Below are positions 9,783 to 17,987 of a stretch of DNA of 64,000 bases, piece by piece (position 1 is the stretch's first letter; the number at the start of each line of letters is the position of its first letter). The DNA comes from Deltaproteobacteria bacterium (GTDB taxonomy: Bacteria > Desulfobacterota > Desulfobacteria > Desulfobacterales > UBA5852), in the NCBI GenBank assembly GCA_020444045.1, contig JAHLLS010000001.1, forward strand, positions 124,001 through 188,000, in the 5' to 3' direction. The notes under the pieces are model-generated. The model had not been told where the DNA came from. It did no database searches and saw only the letters and a program-made list of their open reading frames with translations. The position numbers were made by a program, and so were the translations under genes.

Positions 9783-9795
9783 CCGGGAGGCAGAT

Positions 9796-10266
9796 GTGCT
9801 AGTCTACGACGACATTTTCGAGTGGGAGGGCTGGGGAGGACGGCTCAAGCTGGCCCGGGGGCGCTGCTGGCTCAGGATCTTCGATCTCAACCGCGCCGAC
9901 GGCAAAGGCATCCTCCACCTGCGGCCGATGGTGGTGGTGGCCTCCGATCTGCCGCGGGAAGGTATGATGAAAGGCGAAGTCTCGGTAAGGAGCGCGGCGG
10001 GCCATATTGCCACCGTGGTCTGCCGGAAATTTCAAATCGAGCCCCAGCGTATGCAGTTTGTGGAGTACACCCCCGGCGAAACCTATGGCCCCAAAAAAGA
10101 ATACGTCATCCCGGCGGTTTATGATGCCGTGGAATTCACCTGGCAGGATGGTTTAGCGCTTTTTCCACGCATGAAACCCCTCGACGAATCTCTGACCGCA
10201 ACCCTGAAAGCCTGGATTGAGGAAAAGCCGGCCGACAGATCGTCCCCCCCCACGGCGACGGCTTGA
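9796..10266 (+). CDS. Conserved-looking hypothetical protein linked to CbbQ/CbbO-like pair
   Basis: I do not recognise the family. It is a 156-residue soluble protein, no signal or membrane helix, with a beta-rich look (IFEWEGWGGRLKLARGRCWLRIFDLN; RKFQIEPQRMQFVEYTPGETYGPKKEYVIPAVYD). The GTG at 9796 is preferred because GGGAGG lies 5 nt upstream; an earlier in-frame GTG at 9775 would overlap the VWA gene by 8 bp. Position 13 bp after the VWA gene on the same strand suggests a third component of the same system, perhaps an adaptor for its client; that is inference only. Confidence 0.7.
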   Translation: MLVYDDIFEWEGWGGRLKLARGRCWLRIFDLNRADGKGILHLRPMVVVASDLPREGMMKGEVSVRSAAGHIATVVCRKFQIEPQRMQFVEYTPGETYGPKKEYVIPAVYDAVEFTWQDGLALFPRMKPLDESLTATLKAWIEEKPADRSSPPTATA

Positions 10267-10519
10267 CGGCGGGGTGAAGCACCTTTATTTTAAAGTAACA
10301 GGCACACGATGGTAATCGCCTCGCCCGGACACCCGCAACACCGATCTTGAATTCAAACGGAGGCCAAACCTCCAATACCTGCGCGCACCGCGCCGGACCT
10401 GCCCCAGGCCCCATGATCGCAAGGACCTTCGCTCCCAGCTTGGACAGGATCTCTCTCCTCCACCCCCTTCGTGGCCCCATCCGACATTCATGCCTTCGGG
10501 CGTCATGAAAGGAGGACCT

Positions 10520-11254
10520 ATGCGAACGAAAACCCGATCCATCGAACAGATCATCGAGGAGCAAGTGCGCAAATGGCAATTTTCTAAAACGGAACCCAAA
10601 ACCGAGACGGTTTTCCGTCCGATCGTGACGATTTCACGGGAACCGGGCAGCGGGGGGAATGTGATTGGCGAGCGACTGGCCCGACGTCTGGACCTGGATC
10701 TTTTCCATCAGGAAATGATCCACGCCATGGCCAAGAGTGCCAAAGTCAGCTCCCGGCTGTTGGAAACGCTGGATGAAAGGGGCTTGTCCGTGCTGGACGA
10801 CTGGATGGCCTATATGGTGGATGCCCGCCACATGTGGCCGGATCAATACATGAAACACCTGATGAAAGTCATCGGGGCCATTGGACGCCATGGCGGGGCC
10901 GTTCTGATCGGCCGGGGCGCCAATTTCATCCTGCCGCCGGAACGGCGTTTCAGTGTCCGCGTGATCGCTCCCTTCGACGTCCGCGCGGCCAACGTGGCCC
11001 GCGATCACCAGGTGAGTGAAAAGGACGCCCGCAACCGCATCACCAAAACAGACTCCCAGCGACGCGCGTTTATTCGCAAGTATTTCAACACCAGCATCGC
11101 CGATCCCCTGAACTACGACATGGTCGTCAATACCGGCAGTGTCTCCATCGATGGCACGGTGGAGGCAATTGTGGGATTCCTGGGAATGCAAGCAGCCGGG
11201 AAAGTCCGCGATCAGGCACAAAAGCATTCAGCACGGGTGGCGGCAACAAAGTAA
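10520..11254 (+). CDS. Cytidylate kinase-like family protein
   Basis: P-loop nucleotide kinase relative (Cytidylate_kin2-type, not canonical Cmk), 244 residues. The N-terminal TISREPGSGGNVIGERLA (about 38-53) replaces the usual GxxGSGKS P-loop: the lysine position is not conserved in the classical way, which is normal for this family. IGRGANFIL and the arginine-rich RNRITKTDSQRRAFIRKYF lid-like segment also match. The start at 10520 has GGAGG 5 nt upstream; two earlier in-frame ATGs lack this. It sits about 250 bp after the CbbO-linked gene and ends at a strong terminator. Substrate not known. Confidence 0.8.
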   Translation: MRTKTRSIEQIIEEQVRKWQFSKTEPKTETVFRPIVTISREPGSGGNVIGERLARRLDLDLFHQEMIHAMAKSAKVSSRLLETLDERGLSVLDDWMAYMVDARHMWPDQYMKHLMKVIGAIGRHGGAVLIGRGANFILPPERRFSVRVIAPFDVRAANVARDHQVSEKDARNRITKTDSQRRAFIRKYFNTSIADPLNYDMVVNTGSVSIDGTVEAIVGFLGMQAAGKVRDQAQKHSARVAATK

Positions 11255-11272
11255 CCATAGGGGCGGGGCAAA

Positions 11273-11307
11273 ATGGCGTGATGGGCGACCCGTAGCGCCA
11301 TCTTTTT
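11273..11307 (+). terminator. Intrinsic terminator after the cytidylate-kinase-like gene
   Basis: ATGGCG (11273-11278) pairs with CGCCAT (11296-11301), with an inner ATGGG/CCCGT stem, followed by C and five T (11303-11307). It lies in the convergent gap before the 2-TM gene and serves the plus-strand gene. Confidence 0.75.
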
Positions 11308-11330
11308 CAGGAAAGACCATGCCCTTGGGC

Positions 11331-11585
11331 TCAGTCCCGTCCCCAGAGGCTAAAGCGGCGCAGGTTGCGCCGGATCATTTCCGACTGGAAATAGAGGTGG
11401 GCCGTCACAAACGTCAAAAACCCCAAGGCAGCCCCTTCATGGATCCAGCGCAGCAAGTGTCGCAGCGCCCGGGCCTCTCCGCCGCGGGGCAACAGCCAAT
11501 TGATCAGGCCGGTGATGGCCAGCACCGTGATCATCAAAAACAGGAGAACCTGCATCCGCCAGCGGGTGCGTTGTTTGATCATCAT
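11331..11585 (-). CDS. Small two-helix membrane protein (DUF4405-like)
   Basis: An 84-residue protein with two transmembrane helices (VLLFLMITVLAITGLINWLL and ALGFLTFVTAHLYF) and histidines in HLLRWIHEGA and TAHL, reminiscent of DUF4405/cytochrome b-like mini-membrane proteins that may coordinate heme. The ATG at 11585 is chosen because AGGAGG lies 6 nt upstream; a TTG two codons earlier abuts the Shine-Dalgarno. It is the last gene on the minus strand after the arsenic cluster, 134 bp from the ACR3 gene, so any link to arsenic is only positional. Confidence 0.7.
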   Translation of the reverse strand: MMIKQRTRWRMQVLLFLMITVLAITGLINWLLPRGGEARALRHLLRWIHEGAALGFLTFVTAHLYFQSEMIRRNLRRFSLWGRD

Positions 11586-11719
11586 GCCCAACCTCCTCTA
11601 AACAGCAGGTGGCGCCGTTCCCTTATAGCGCCGCAGCCCGGATTCAGAAATCAACATTAATACGGCTCATGCATCCATCCAAGGCCCTCGCCTTGTCAGG
11701 ATCGGCATCCGTTCTTGTG

Positions 11720-12808
11720 TCACGCCTTATTGCGGGTTACGTGGGTGAGTCCCGCCGGGGTTTCAACTGCCACCGTAAAATAGGTACGCTTGAACCACAA
11801 GGCGGCGTTCACCAGGCTGATCAGCACCGGCACCTCCACCAGGGGACCGATCACGGCGGCAAACGCCTGGCCCGAATCGATGCCGAACACGGCCACCGCC
11901 ACGGCGATGGCCAGCTCGAAATTATTGGAAGCGGCCGTAAAACTCAGTGTCGCAGACTGCTCATAGGTGGCGCCGGCCTTCATGGAGAGCACAAACGACA
12001 CGAAAAACATGACCACGAAATAGATGCCCAGCGGCAAGGCGATCCGCAGGACGTCCAGGGGAAGCTGGACGATGTAGTCCCCCTTGAGGGAAAACATCAC
12101 CAGGATGGTGAAAAGCAGCGCCACCAGGGTTATGGGGCTGATGAACGGGATGAACTTCTCTTCATACCACTGCCGTCCACGGGTTTTCAGCCCAATCAGA
12201 CGCGAAAGCATCCCGGCAATAAAGGGAATTCCCAGGTAGATAAAAACGCTCTCGGCGATCTGGCCGATGGAAATATCCACCACCGCCCCCTGGATGCCCA
12301 GCCAGCGCGGCATCAGCGTGATGAAGAAATAAGCGTAGACCGAAAAGAAGAACACCTGGAACACCGAGTTGAAGGCCACCAGGCCGGCGCAGTATTCCCG
12401 GTCGCCGCCGGCCAGGTCATTCCACACGATGACCATGGCAATACAGCGGGCCAGGCCGATGAGGATCAGCCCCACCATGTATTCATGGTGTCCGGAAAGC
12501 AGCGCGACGGCCAGGCCGAACATCAATACGGGGCCGATCAGCCAGTTCTGGACCAGGGACAGCAGGAGTACTTTCCCATTGCGAAAAACCTGCCCCAGGT
12601 GCTCGTATTTCACCTTGGCCAGAGGCGGGTACATCATCAGAATCAGGCCGACAGCGATCGGAATATTGGTCGTACCCACCTGAAAATGGTTGATAATGGC
12701 CTTGATGCCCGGGAAGCGGAAGCCGGCCATGACGCCGACGAACATGGCCAAAAAGATCCACAGCGTCAGATAGCGGTCCAGGAACGAAAGTTTTTTAATC
12801 TGTGACAC
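11720..12808 (-). CDS. acr3: Arsenite efflux transporter, ACR3 family
   Basis: Inner-membrane arsenite/H+ antiporter of about ten helices, 362 residues. The ACR3 signature [26 protein letters not shown] segment (cysteine in the ARC motif, needed for arsenite transport in studied members) is present, as are the [20 protein letters not shown] region and conserved proline-rich helices. The start codon is GTG with AAGGGG upstream. It is downstream of an ArsP-type permease, a CxxC mini-thioredoxin and an ArsR regulator on the same strand, which together form a metalloid resistance cluster. Confidence 0.93.
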   Translation of the reverse strand: MSQIKKLSFLDRYLTLWIFLAMFVGVMAGFRFPGIKAIINHFQVGTTNIPIAVGLILMMYPPLAKVKYEHLGQVFRNGKVLLLSLVQNWLIGPVLMFGLAVALLSGHHEYMVGLILIGLARCIAMVIVWNDLAGGDREYCAGLVAFNSVFQVFFFSVYAYFFITLMPRWLGIQGAVVDISIGQIAESVFIYLGIPFIAGMLSRLIGLKTRGRQWYEEKFIPFISPITLVALLFTILVMFSLKGDYIVQLPLDVLRIALPLGIYFVVMFFVSFVLSMKAGATYEQSATLSFTAASNNFELAIAVAVAVFGIDSGQAFAAVIGPLVEVPVLISLVNAALWFKRTYFTVAVETPAGLTHVTRNKA

Positions 12809-12860
12809 CCTCGAACCCCTTTAGCTTATCCGGGTTTACCGCGCGGCATCGCCAGGACGC

Positions 12861-12911
12861 TCAGCATTCCAGACAGCACCCGCCTTTAATGGGTGGCGAT
12901 TGTAAATTCAT
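12861..12911 (-). other. Possible cysteine-rich micro-ORF between arsenic genes
   Basis: A 16-residue reading frame, MNLQSPPIKGGCCLEC, lies in the 135-bp gap between the permease and ACR3 genes. The vicinal CC plus C pattern is typical of thiol metalloid ligands, but the ribosome site (GCGCGG) is poor and such a short frame can arise by chance. It could equally be non-coding spacer. Confidence 0.2.
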
Positions 12912-12943
12912 CCGCGCTATCTGAAAGGGATCTGGCGTTGGGA

Positions 12944-14041
12944 TCACCCCATGACCGCGTTGAAAAGAAACCCGACAAAAAGAATACCCGTAGCCACCAC
13001 GGCAATAAAAACAGCAATCAAACGAGGCTTGAGGACCTTGCGCAGGATCACCATTTCCGGCAGGGAGAGAGCGATCACCGACATCATGAAGGCCAGGGTC
13101 GTTCCCAGGGCGGCGCCCTTGCCCAGCAGGGCCTCCACCACCGGAATGATGCCGGCGGCGTTGGAATACATGGGCACTCCCAGAATCACCGCCAGGGGAA
13201 CGGACCACCAGTCCCCTTTGCCCATGACGGCGGCCATGACACCTTCCGGTACAAACCCGTGAATGCCGGCCCCGACGGCGATGCCCAGCAGGACATACAA
13301 CCACACCCGGCCGATGATCTCCACCACGGCATCCTTGCCGTAGACCAGGCGATCCCAAAGGGTCAGGCGGTTTTCCACCGGGCTGTCTCCCACCGCCGTC
13401 ATCTGCTGCACCCAGTCTTCGATGTGGTGCTCCAACTTCAGGCGGCCGATCACCCAGCCGGCCCCAATGGCAATCGTCAATCCGGTCGCGGCGTACAGGG
13501 CCGCCACCCGCCAGCCCACCAGGCCGTATAGCAGGCCCAGGGCGATTTCGTTGACCATGGGCGCCGCGATCAGGAATGAGAATGTCACCCCCAGGGGAAC
13601 TCCCGCTGTGACGAACCCGATAAACAGCGGCACCGCCGAACAGGAACAAAACGGCGTGACGATGCCCAGCAGGGCCGCCAGCACATTGCCGGCCAAGAGG
13701 CTGCGGCCGGCCAGCAGGGCCCGGGTGCGTTCGGGAGAAAAATAACTGCGGATCACCCCCACGCCGAACACCACCAGCACCAGGAGCATCATCACCTTGG
13801 GCGTGTCATAGAGAAAGAACTCGACGGATGCCCCCAGGTGCGAGCCGGGGGTAAACGGCAGCAGGCCATAGGTGAGTAATTGTGAAAATGCTGCCAGGTG
13901 CGTGTAAACCAGCCACCAGAGGGCAATCCCCAAAGGGGTGGCCAGCAGCAGCATCCAGGTCGGTCGGGATGGATTTGTTTCTGCCGTCCCCTTGGGCGGG
14001 ACCTGGCAGGCACATGTCGTTTCATTTATGGATTTCAACAT
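12944..14041 (-). CDS. ArsP/DUF318-type permease (metalloid or metal efflux)
   Basis: Polytopic inner-membrane permease of 365 residues with the family hallmark FCSCSAVPLFIGF (about residue 128) and the repeated APMVNEIALGL and GNAAGIIPVVEALL-type segments. Relatives include ArsP, which exports trivalent organoarsenicals, and SO_0444-type Cu/Zn exporters; the sequence alone does not decide the substrate. The N-terminus starts with a cytoplasmic CACQ segment. The gene is preceded on the minus strand by the mini-thioredoxin (143 bp) and followed by ACR3, supporting an arsenic role. Confidence 0.88.
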   Translation of the reverse strand: MLKSINETTCACQVPPKGTAETNPSRPTWMLLLATPLGIALWWLVYTHLAAFSQLLTYGLLPFTPGSHLGASVEFFLYDTPKVMMLLVLVVFGVGVIRSYFSPERTRALLAGRSLLAGNVLAALLGIVTPFCSCSAVPLFIGFVTAGVPLGVTFSFLIAAPMVNEIALGLLYGLVGWRVAALYAATGLTIAIGAGWVIGRLKLEHHIEDWVQQMTAVGDSPVENRLTLWDRLVYGKDAVVEIIGRVWLYVLLGIAVGAGIHGFVPEGVMAAVMGKGDWWSVPLAVILGVPMYSNAAGIIPVVEALLGKGAALGTTLAFMMSVIALSLPEMVILRKVLKPRLIAVFIAVVATGILFVGFLFNAVMG

Positions 14042-14184
14042 CGGTCGACTTTCTCCGTCGCCCTCCGCGGCGGCGCATTGTTGATTCAGTCAACTTCATA
14101 TCCCAGGTGGTCATTCCGGTGAAAGCCGGCGGTCTGAGAATGACCATAGTTGCCGGATGAACAGCATACGATAAAAAATGGGCC

Positions 14185-14415
14185 TTACTTCAGCCACCCG
14201 GCAATCTCGTCCTTCTTGGGCACCTTGCCGGTGGATTTGATGTCGCCGTCCACCATCACGGCCGGTGTCGATACCACACCGCTGCCGGCGATCTGCATCA
14301 TGTCGGTGACCTTTACCACGCGGGCCTGTGCACCGGTCTCCGCCACCACCTCCTGCACCAGCTTGGCGGTTTTCTCACATTTGGCACACCCTGGTCCCAG
14401 AATCTTGATTTCCAT
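14185..14415 (-). CDS. Small redox-active thioredoxin-like protein
   Basis: A 76-residue minimal thioredoxin fold with the active site CAKC (Cys10, Cys13) in GPGCAKCEKT, and cis-proline region STPAVMVDG. It belongs to the MTH895/TM0996 'small redox-active disulfide protein' group, commonly placed with DUF318/ArsP permeases and ArsR regulators. It may supply reducing equivalents or hand metalloid thiols to the permease. A good AAAGGAG ribosome site lies 7 nt before the ATG. It sits 113 bp after arsR on the same strand. Confidence 0.9.
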   Translation of the reverse strand: MEIKILGPGCAKCEKTAKLVQEVVAETGAQARVVKVTDMMQIAGSGVVSTPAVMVDGDIKSTGKVPKKDEIAGWLK

Positions 14416-14528
14416 CGTGTCTACTCCTTTGGTTTAAAGTCCGTCCCGGCAGCGTCTCGGCCGCTCAATAGCACACCGAAGCGTGTCGACACCCACCGTC
14501 TATATTACCATTTATACATATATTGCCC

Positions 14529-14879
14529 TCATGAGCGACGACATAAATCCTCACGGTTCACAAAGGGCAGCTGATCCACCGCACGGCGCATCTCCGGATC
14601 GTCTTCCAGCCAGTGCCGCAGGTTGCCCAGAAGACTAGCCACATACGGGCTGCGACTGCCGTCCGACGGGGCGTAATTCACCCACAGCCCGTCCTTACTG
14701 GACACCACAAGGCCAGCTTCTTCAAGTATTTTTAAGTGTTTGGAAACAGTGGGCTGGGCCAGCCCGAGAACCCCCTGCAGTTCGCAGACGCACATGGTGC
14801 GATGTTGCAGCAATTTGACGATTTTGACCCGGTTGGCATCTGCCAGGGCCTTCATGACATCGGTAAAATTTTTCATCAT
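14529..14879 (-). CDS. arsR: ArsR-family metalloid-responsive repressor
   Basis: Winged-helix repressor of 116 residues. The metal-sensing pair CVC (Cys30, Cys32 in RTMCVCEL) and the recognition helix region QPTVSKHLKILEEAGLV match As(III)-responsive ArsR. Tandem ATGs at 14879/14876 follow AAGGA; the longer frame to 14918 would start upstream of the promoter -10 and is rejected. A perfect inverted repeat and a sigma-70 promoter lie directly upstream, so it is probably autoregulated, controlling the downstream mini-thioredoxin, permease and ACR3 genes. Confidence 0.93.
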   Translation of the reverse strand: MMKNFTDVMKALADANRVKIVKLLQHRTMCVCELQGVLGLAQPTVSKHLKILEEAGLVVSSKDGLWVNYAPSDGSRSPYVASLLGNLRHWLEDDPEMRRAVDQLPFVNREDLCRRS

Positions 14880-14880
14880 T

Positions 14881-14900
14881 ATATTCCTTATTTGGAATAT
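14881..14900 (-). promoter_or_regulatory. Probable ArsR operator
   Basis: ATATTCC (14881-14887), a 6-bp spacer and GGAATAT (14894-14900) form a perfect inverted repeat abutting the arsR start codons. It covers the ribosome site and overlaps the -10 element, the expected position for autorepression. Assigning it to this ArsR is inference from position and symmetry. Confidence 0.75.
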
Positions 14901-14925
14901 AGTGATGGGCGCGTGCATTTGTCAA
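14896..14925 (-). promoter_or_regulatory. Sigma-70 promoter of arsR
   Basis: On the minus strand TTGACA (14925-14920) and TATATT (14901-14896) are separated by 18 bp. The -10 overlaps the inner half of the inverted repeat taken to be the ArsR operator. Confidence 0.75.
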
Positions 14926-14993
14926 CCCCCATTCGGTCTTCAGCTCATATTTTTCTTGGTCGCGTCCGCCACCCGGCGAACATCCGCCAGACA

Positions 14994-15149
14994 TCAGGTG
15001 CCCCGCGGGTGCTTTTCCCGACACTGGCATCGCCCCATCGCTCTGGCCATTTTTATTTCCGCCAGAATCCGGCTGTTGCCGTGCCGGCGCACATCATCGA
15101 TGATGTCCTGTTCGGTGTGATTGAAACAGTAGCAAATCTGTCGCGCCAT
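14994..15149 (-). CDS. Small [2Fe-2S] BFD-like protein
   Basis: A 51-residue protein with the cysteine pattern CYC (6, 8) and CQC (41, 43), flanking a helix (EQDIIDDVRRHG). This matches the bacterioferritin-associated-ferredoxin/CopZ N-terminal type [2Fe-2S] domain. It may act in iron-sulfur or metal handling. The start at MARQICYCF is chosen by homology; the in-frame extension to 15260 looks non-coding and the ribosome site is weak. It lies upstream of arsR on the same strand, but arsR has its own promoter, so membership in the arsenic unit is uncertain. Confidence 0.75.
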   Translation of the reverse strand: MARQICYCFNHTEQDIIDDVRRHGNSRILAEIKMARAMGRCQCREKHPRGT

Positions 15150-15412
15150 GGGAAAACTGTCCCCCTTTGCCAGAAGGCCGCTTGAAAGCCTTCCATCGTC
15201 TTGTGTTGATCCCGAGTTGGTCCCTTTTAGCTCCCCGGCCGGACCACCGCACCTGCCCATGAGGCCTCCAGGCCGTCTAAACCATCCCGAACACCCGCCA
15301 TGGTTTGAAAGCGGCCCTTTCCCAAGGGAATGAACTTAAGCGATCTGTTAGAATGACCGATAGAAAGAATGGCACTTATCACGAAATCGACATAAGGACA
15401 TCACCACCTGAT

Positions 15413-17986
15413 ATGAATCCCTTTTTCTTGATCCCGCCGGCTCTGTCCCTGGCCGTCGGCCTGTTTCTGGCCGGATTGGCCCTGGTCAAAGGCGGCCGCC
15501 GCGCCGAATCCCGGCTTTTTGCCCTGGTGTGCCTGTGGATGTCCCTGCTATGTCCGGCCTTCATCAGCCACTATTTCGTTGCGGACCCGGCCCGGATTCT
15601 GGCCATCGAACGCGTCATCCACTTTTTTTACGTCTATATTCCGGCCATAACCCTGGTTTTTTTCCTGCGGGTGCTCAACCAGCCCCACCGGCGCTTGGTA
15701 ACCGCCAGTTTTATCCTGAGCTTCCTGATTTCGATTACCACCCCCACCGATCTATATTTCAACGGGCTTTACCGTTACCCTTGGGGGATGATCGCCCGTG
15801 GCGGGCCGGCCTTCCACATGTTCGGCGTCTATAGCTTCACCGTGCTGGGATACAGCCTGGTATGCTTTTACCGGCGGCTACAGACAGAAGTCAATCCGGT
15901 GCTGCGGCTCAAGTTCAGGTACATCCTGATTTCTTTCGGACTCAGCGCTGTTATGACCCTGTTCAACATTCCGGCCATCAACGGCATCAATTTCTACCCC
16001 CTGGGCAACCTGAGTTTCATCCCGCTTTTAATCATGGCCTACGGGGTGTTAAAATACCGGCTGCTGGACATCCGACGCATGGTGCGCTACTCCCTCGCCT
16101 GGCTGACCGTTTCGTCTCTCATGCTGGTGCCGAATATCGCCATTTTCCTCGGTATCAGAAAGATGATGCCCGCTTGGTCGGCCGGGCTGCATTTTGCCGC
16201 CCTTGCCGGCTGGTTCAGCCTCAACCTGGTGTATTTCAGCAAGGCCCAACCAGCCATCAATCGCGCCTTCAACCGCTCCCACGCCAACCTTTTCCAGAGC
16301 CGTGCGGCATTCTTGGAAGAAATTTCTTTTTTGAAAAACCTGGAAGAACTCTCCGCGGCCCTGACCCGGGCCTTGTCCAACGGGCTGGGGTTGTCGCAGG
16401 CCGACCTCTATATCAGCCGCAATGAAGACCACCCCGACTACCGGCGCACCGACGGCACCGCGCTGGACCTTGCTCCTGCGCTAGCGCGAACGCTGGTGCG
16501 GCGAGGACGCCTTGTCGAGCGCCATCGGCTGGAAGCCCGCCAAGATCGCAACCACGAAACCCAGGCTCTGCTCAAGCTGCTCGAAGCGCTGGATGCCGCC
16601 TACCTCATCCCTATGGTGCAGGAGCATCGACTGCTGGCTGTCATTCTCCTGGGCGAAAAAGCCAATGACTTGCCCCTGAGCAGCGACGAATCCCATTTCA
16701 TCCGGGAATTGGCCGCCGCGGGCACCATCGCCCTTTTCAATTCACTGCTCTATCAGAACGTCAGCGATCTGCGCGACCGGCTGCAGACCCGCAAAGTCAT
16801 CCTCGTCCAGGAAATCAAAGACCGGGAAAAGGCACAGCGCGCCCTGAAACGCAGCGAGCGTCAGTATCGTCTGCTGGCGGAAAATATCCAGGATGTGATC
16901 TGGATCATCAATTTGGACCGCGGCGCGTTTGCCTATATCAGCCCGTCGGTGGCCCACCTGACCGGCTATGAACCTGAGGAGGCCCTCAATCTGCCGCTGG
17001 AACAGATTACAACCGCCTCATCACTGGCTCATGTCCGCGATCAGTTGCAGCGCCAGGGCGGCCCCCTTCCCGACAGGGAGAAACGCTCGGCATGGACCCT
17101 GAATACCGAAATCGAACTGATCCGCAAAGACGGCAGCACCGTCTGGGTGGAAAACAGTGTCGGCCCGTTGAAGGACCCCGGGATCCCCTATACGGCCATC
17201 ATGGGCGTCACCCGCGACATTACCGATCGGCGGCAACGCATGGAAATGCAACAGGCCAAAGCCGCCGCGGAAAAAGCCAATCAGGCCAAGAGCGACTTCC
17301 TGGCCAACATGAGCCACGAGCTGCGAACGCCTCTCAATCACATCATCGGTTTTACCGAGCTCGTAGTGGATCAACTCTTCGGCCCGCTGAACGATGCTCA
17401 GACCGAAAACCTCAATGACGTACTGCAGAGCAGCCATCATTTGCTGGAGTTGATCAACGACATCCTGGACCTGTCCAAGGTGGAAGCCGGCCGCATGGAG
17501 ATCGAACCCACCACCTTTCAACTGGGGCCGCTGCTTGAAAACAGCCTCGTCATGGTCAAGGAAAAAGGCCTCAAGCACGGGATCGCCCTCAACCTGGATG
17601 TCCACAGCGCTCCATCGACCATCCGGGCCGACCAGCGCAAGTTCAAACAAATTCTCTACAACTTACTGTCCAATGCCGTTAAGTTTACACCGGACGGCGG
17701 GAACGTAAGGCTTTCCGCCCGAATGACCAATGGCAGCCAACCGCCGCAATTGGAAGTCAGCGTCAGCGATACCGGCATCGGTATAGCGGCCGAGCATCTG
17801 GAACGAATTTTCAACACCTTCGAACAGGTCGAAAGCTCCACGGCACGCCATTTCGAAGGTACCGGGCTGGGTCTGGCGCTTTCCCGGCGTCTGGTCGAGC
17901 TTCACGGCGGGCGTATCTGGGCCGAAAGCCCGGGTTTAAACGGTGGCAGCCGCTTTGTTTTTACCTTGCCGCTAACAGGAGATTGA
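15413..17986 (+). CDS. Membrane sensor histidine kinase (7TM-type N-terminus, GAF, PAS, HisKA, HATPase)
   Basis: About 857 residues: an N-terminal set of hydrophobic helices (from FFLIPPALSLAVGLFLAGLAL) resembling the 7TM histidine-kinase input region, a GAF-like region near 310-450, a short coiled coil, a PAS domain near 505-620 (IQDVIWIINLDRGAFAYISPS), HisKA with phospho-acceptor His635 in NMSHELRTPL, and an HATPase domain with DTGIGI and GTGLGL. It has no receiver of its own. In-frame ATGs at 15305 and 15353 are possible, but neither has a clear ribosome site; 15413 places a membrane helix directly at the N-terminus. The response regulator starts 1 bp after its stop. Confidence 0.9.
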   Translation: MNPFFLIPPALSLAVGLFLAGLALVKGGRRAESRLFALVCLWMSLLCPAFISHYFVADPARILAIERVIHFFYVYIPAITLVFFLRVLNQPHRRLVTASFILSFLISITTPTDLYFNGLYRYPWGMIARGGPAFHMFGVYSFTVLGYSLVCFYRRLQTEVNPVLRLKFRYILISFGLSAVMTLFNIPAINGINFYPLGNLSFIPLLIMAYGVLKYRLLDIRRMVRYSLAWLTVSSLMLVPNIAIFLGIRKMMPAWSAGLHFAALAGWFSLNLVYFSKAQPAINRAFNRSHANLFQSRAAFLEEISFLKNLEELSAALTRALSNGLGLSQADLYISRNEDHPDYRRTDGTALDLAPALARTLVRRGRLVERHRLEARQDRNHETQALLKLLEALDAAYLIPMVQEHRLLAVILLGEKANDLPLSSDESHFIRELAAAGTIALFNSLLYQNVSDLRDRLQTRKVILVQEIKDREKAQRALKRSERQYRLLAENIQDVIWIINLDRGAFAYISPSVAHLTGYEPEEALNLPLEQITTASSLAHVRDQLQRQGGPLPDREKRSAWTLNTEIELIRKDGSTVWVENSVGPLKDPGIPYTAIMGVTRDITDRRQRMEMQQAKAAAEKANQAKSDFLANMSHELRTPLNHIIGFTELVVDQLFGPLNDAQTENLNDVLQSSHHLLELINDILDLSKVEAGRMEIEPTTFQLGPLLENSLVMVKEKGLKHGIALNLDVHSAPSTIRADQRKFKQILYNLLSNAVKFTPDGGNVRLSARMTNGSQPPQLEVSVSDTGIGIAAEHLERIFNTFEQVESSTARHFEGTGLGLALSRRLVELHGGRIWAESPGLNGGSRFVFTLPLTGD

Positions 17987-17987
17987 C

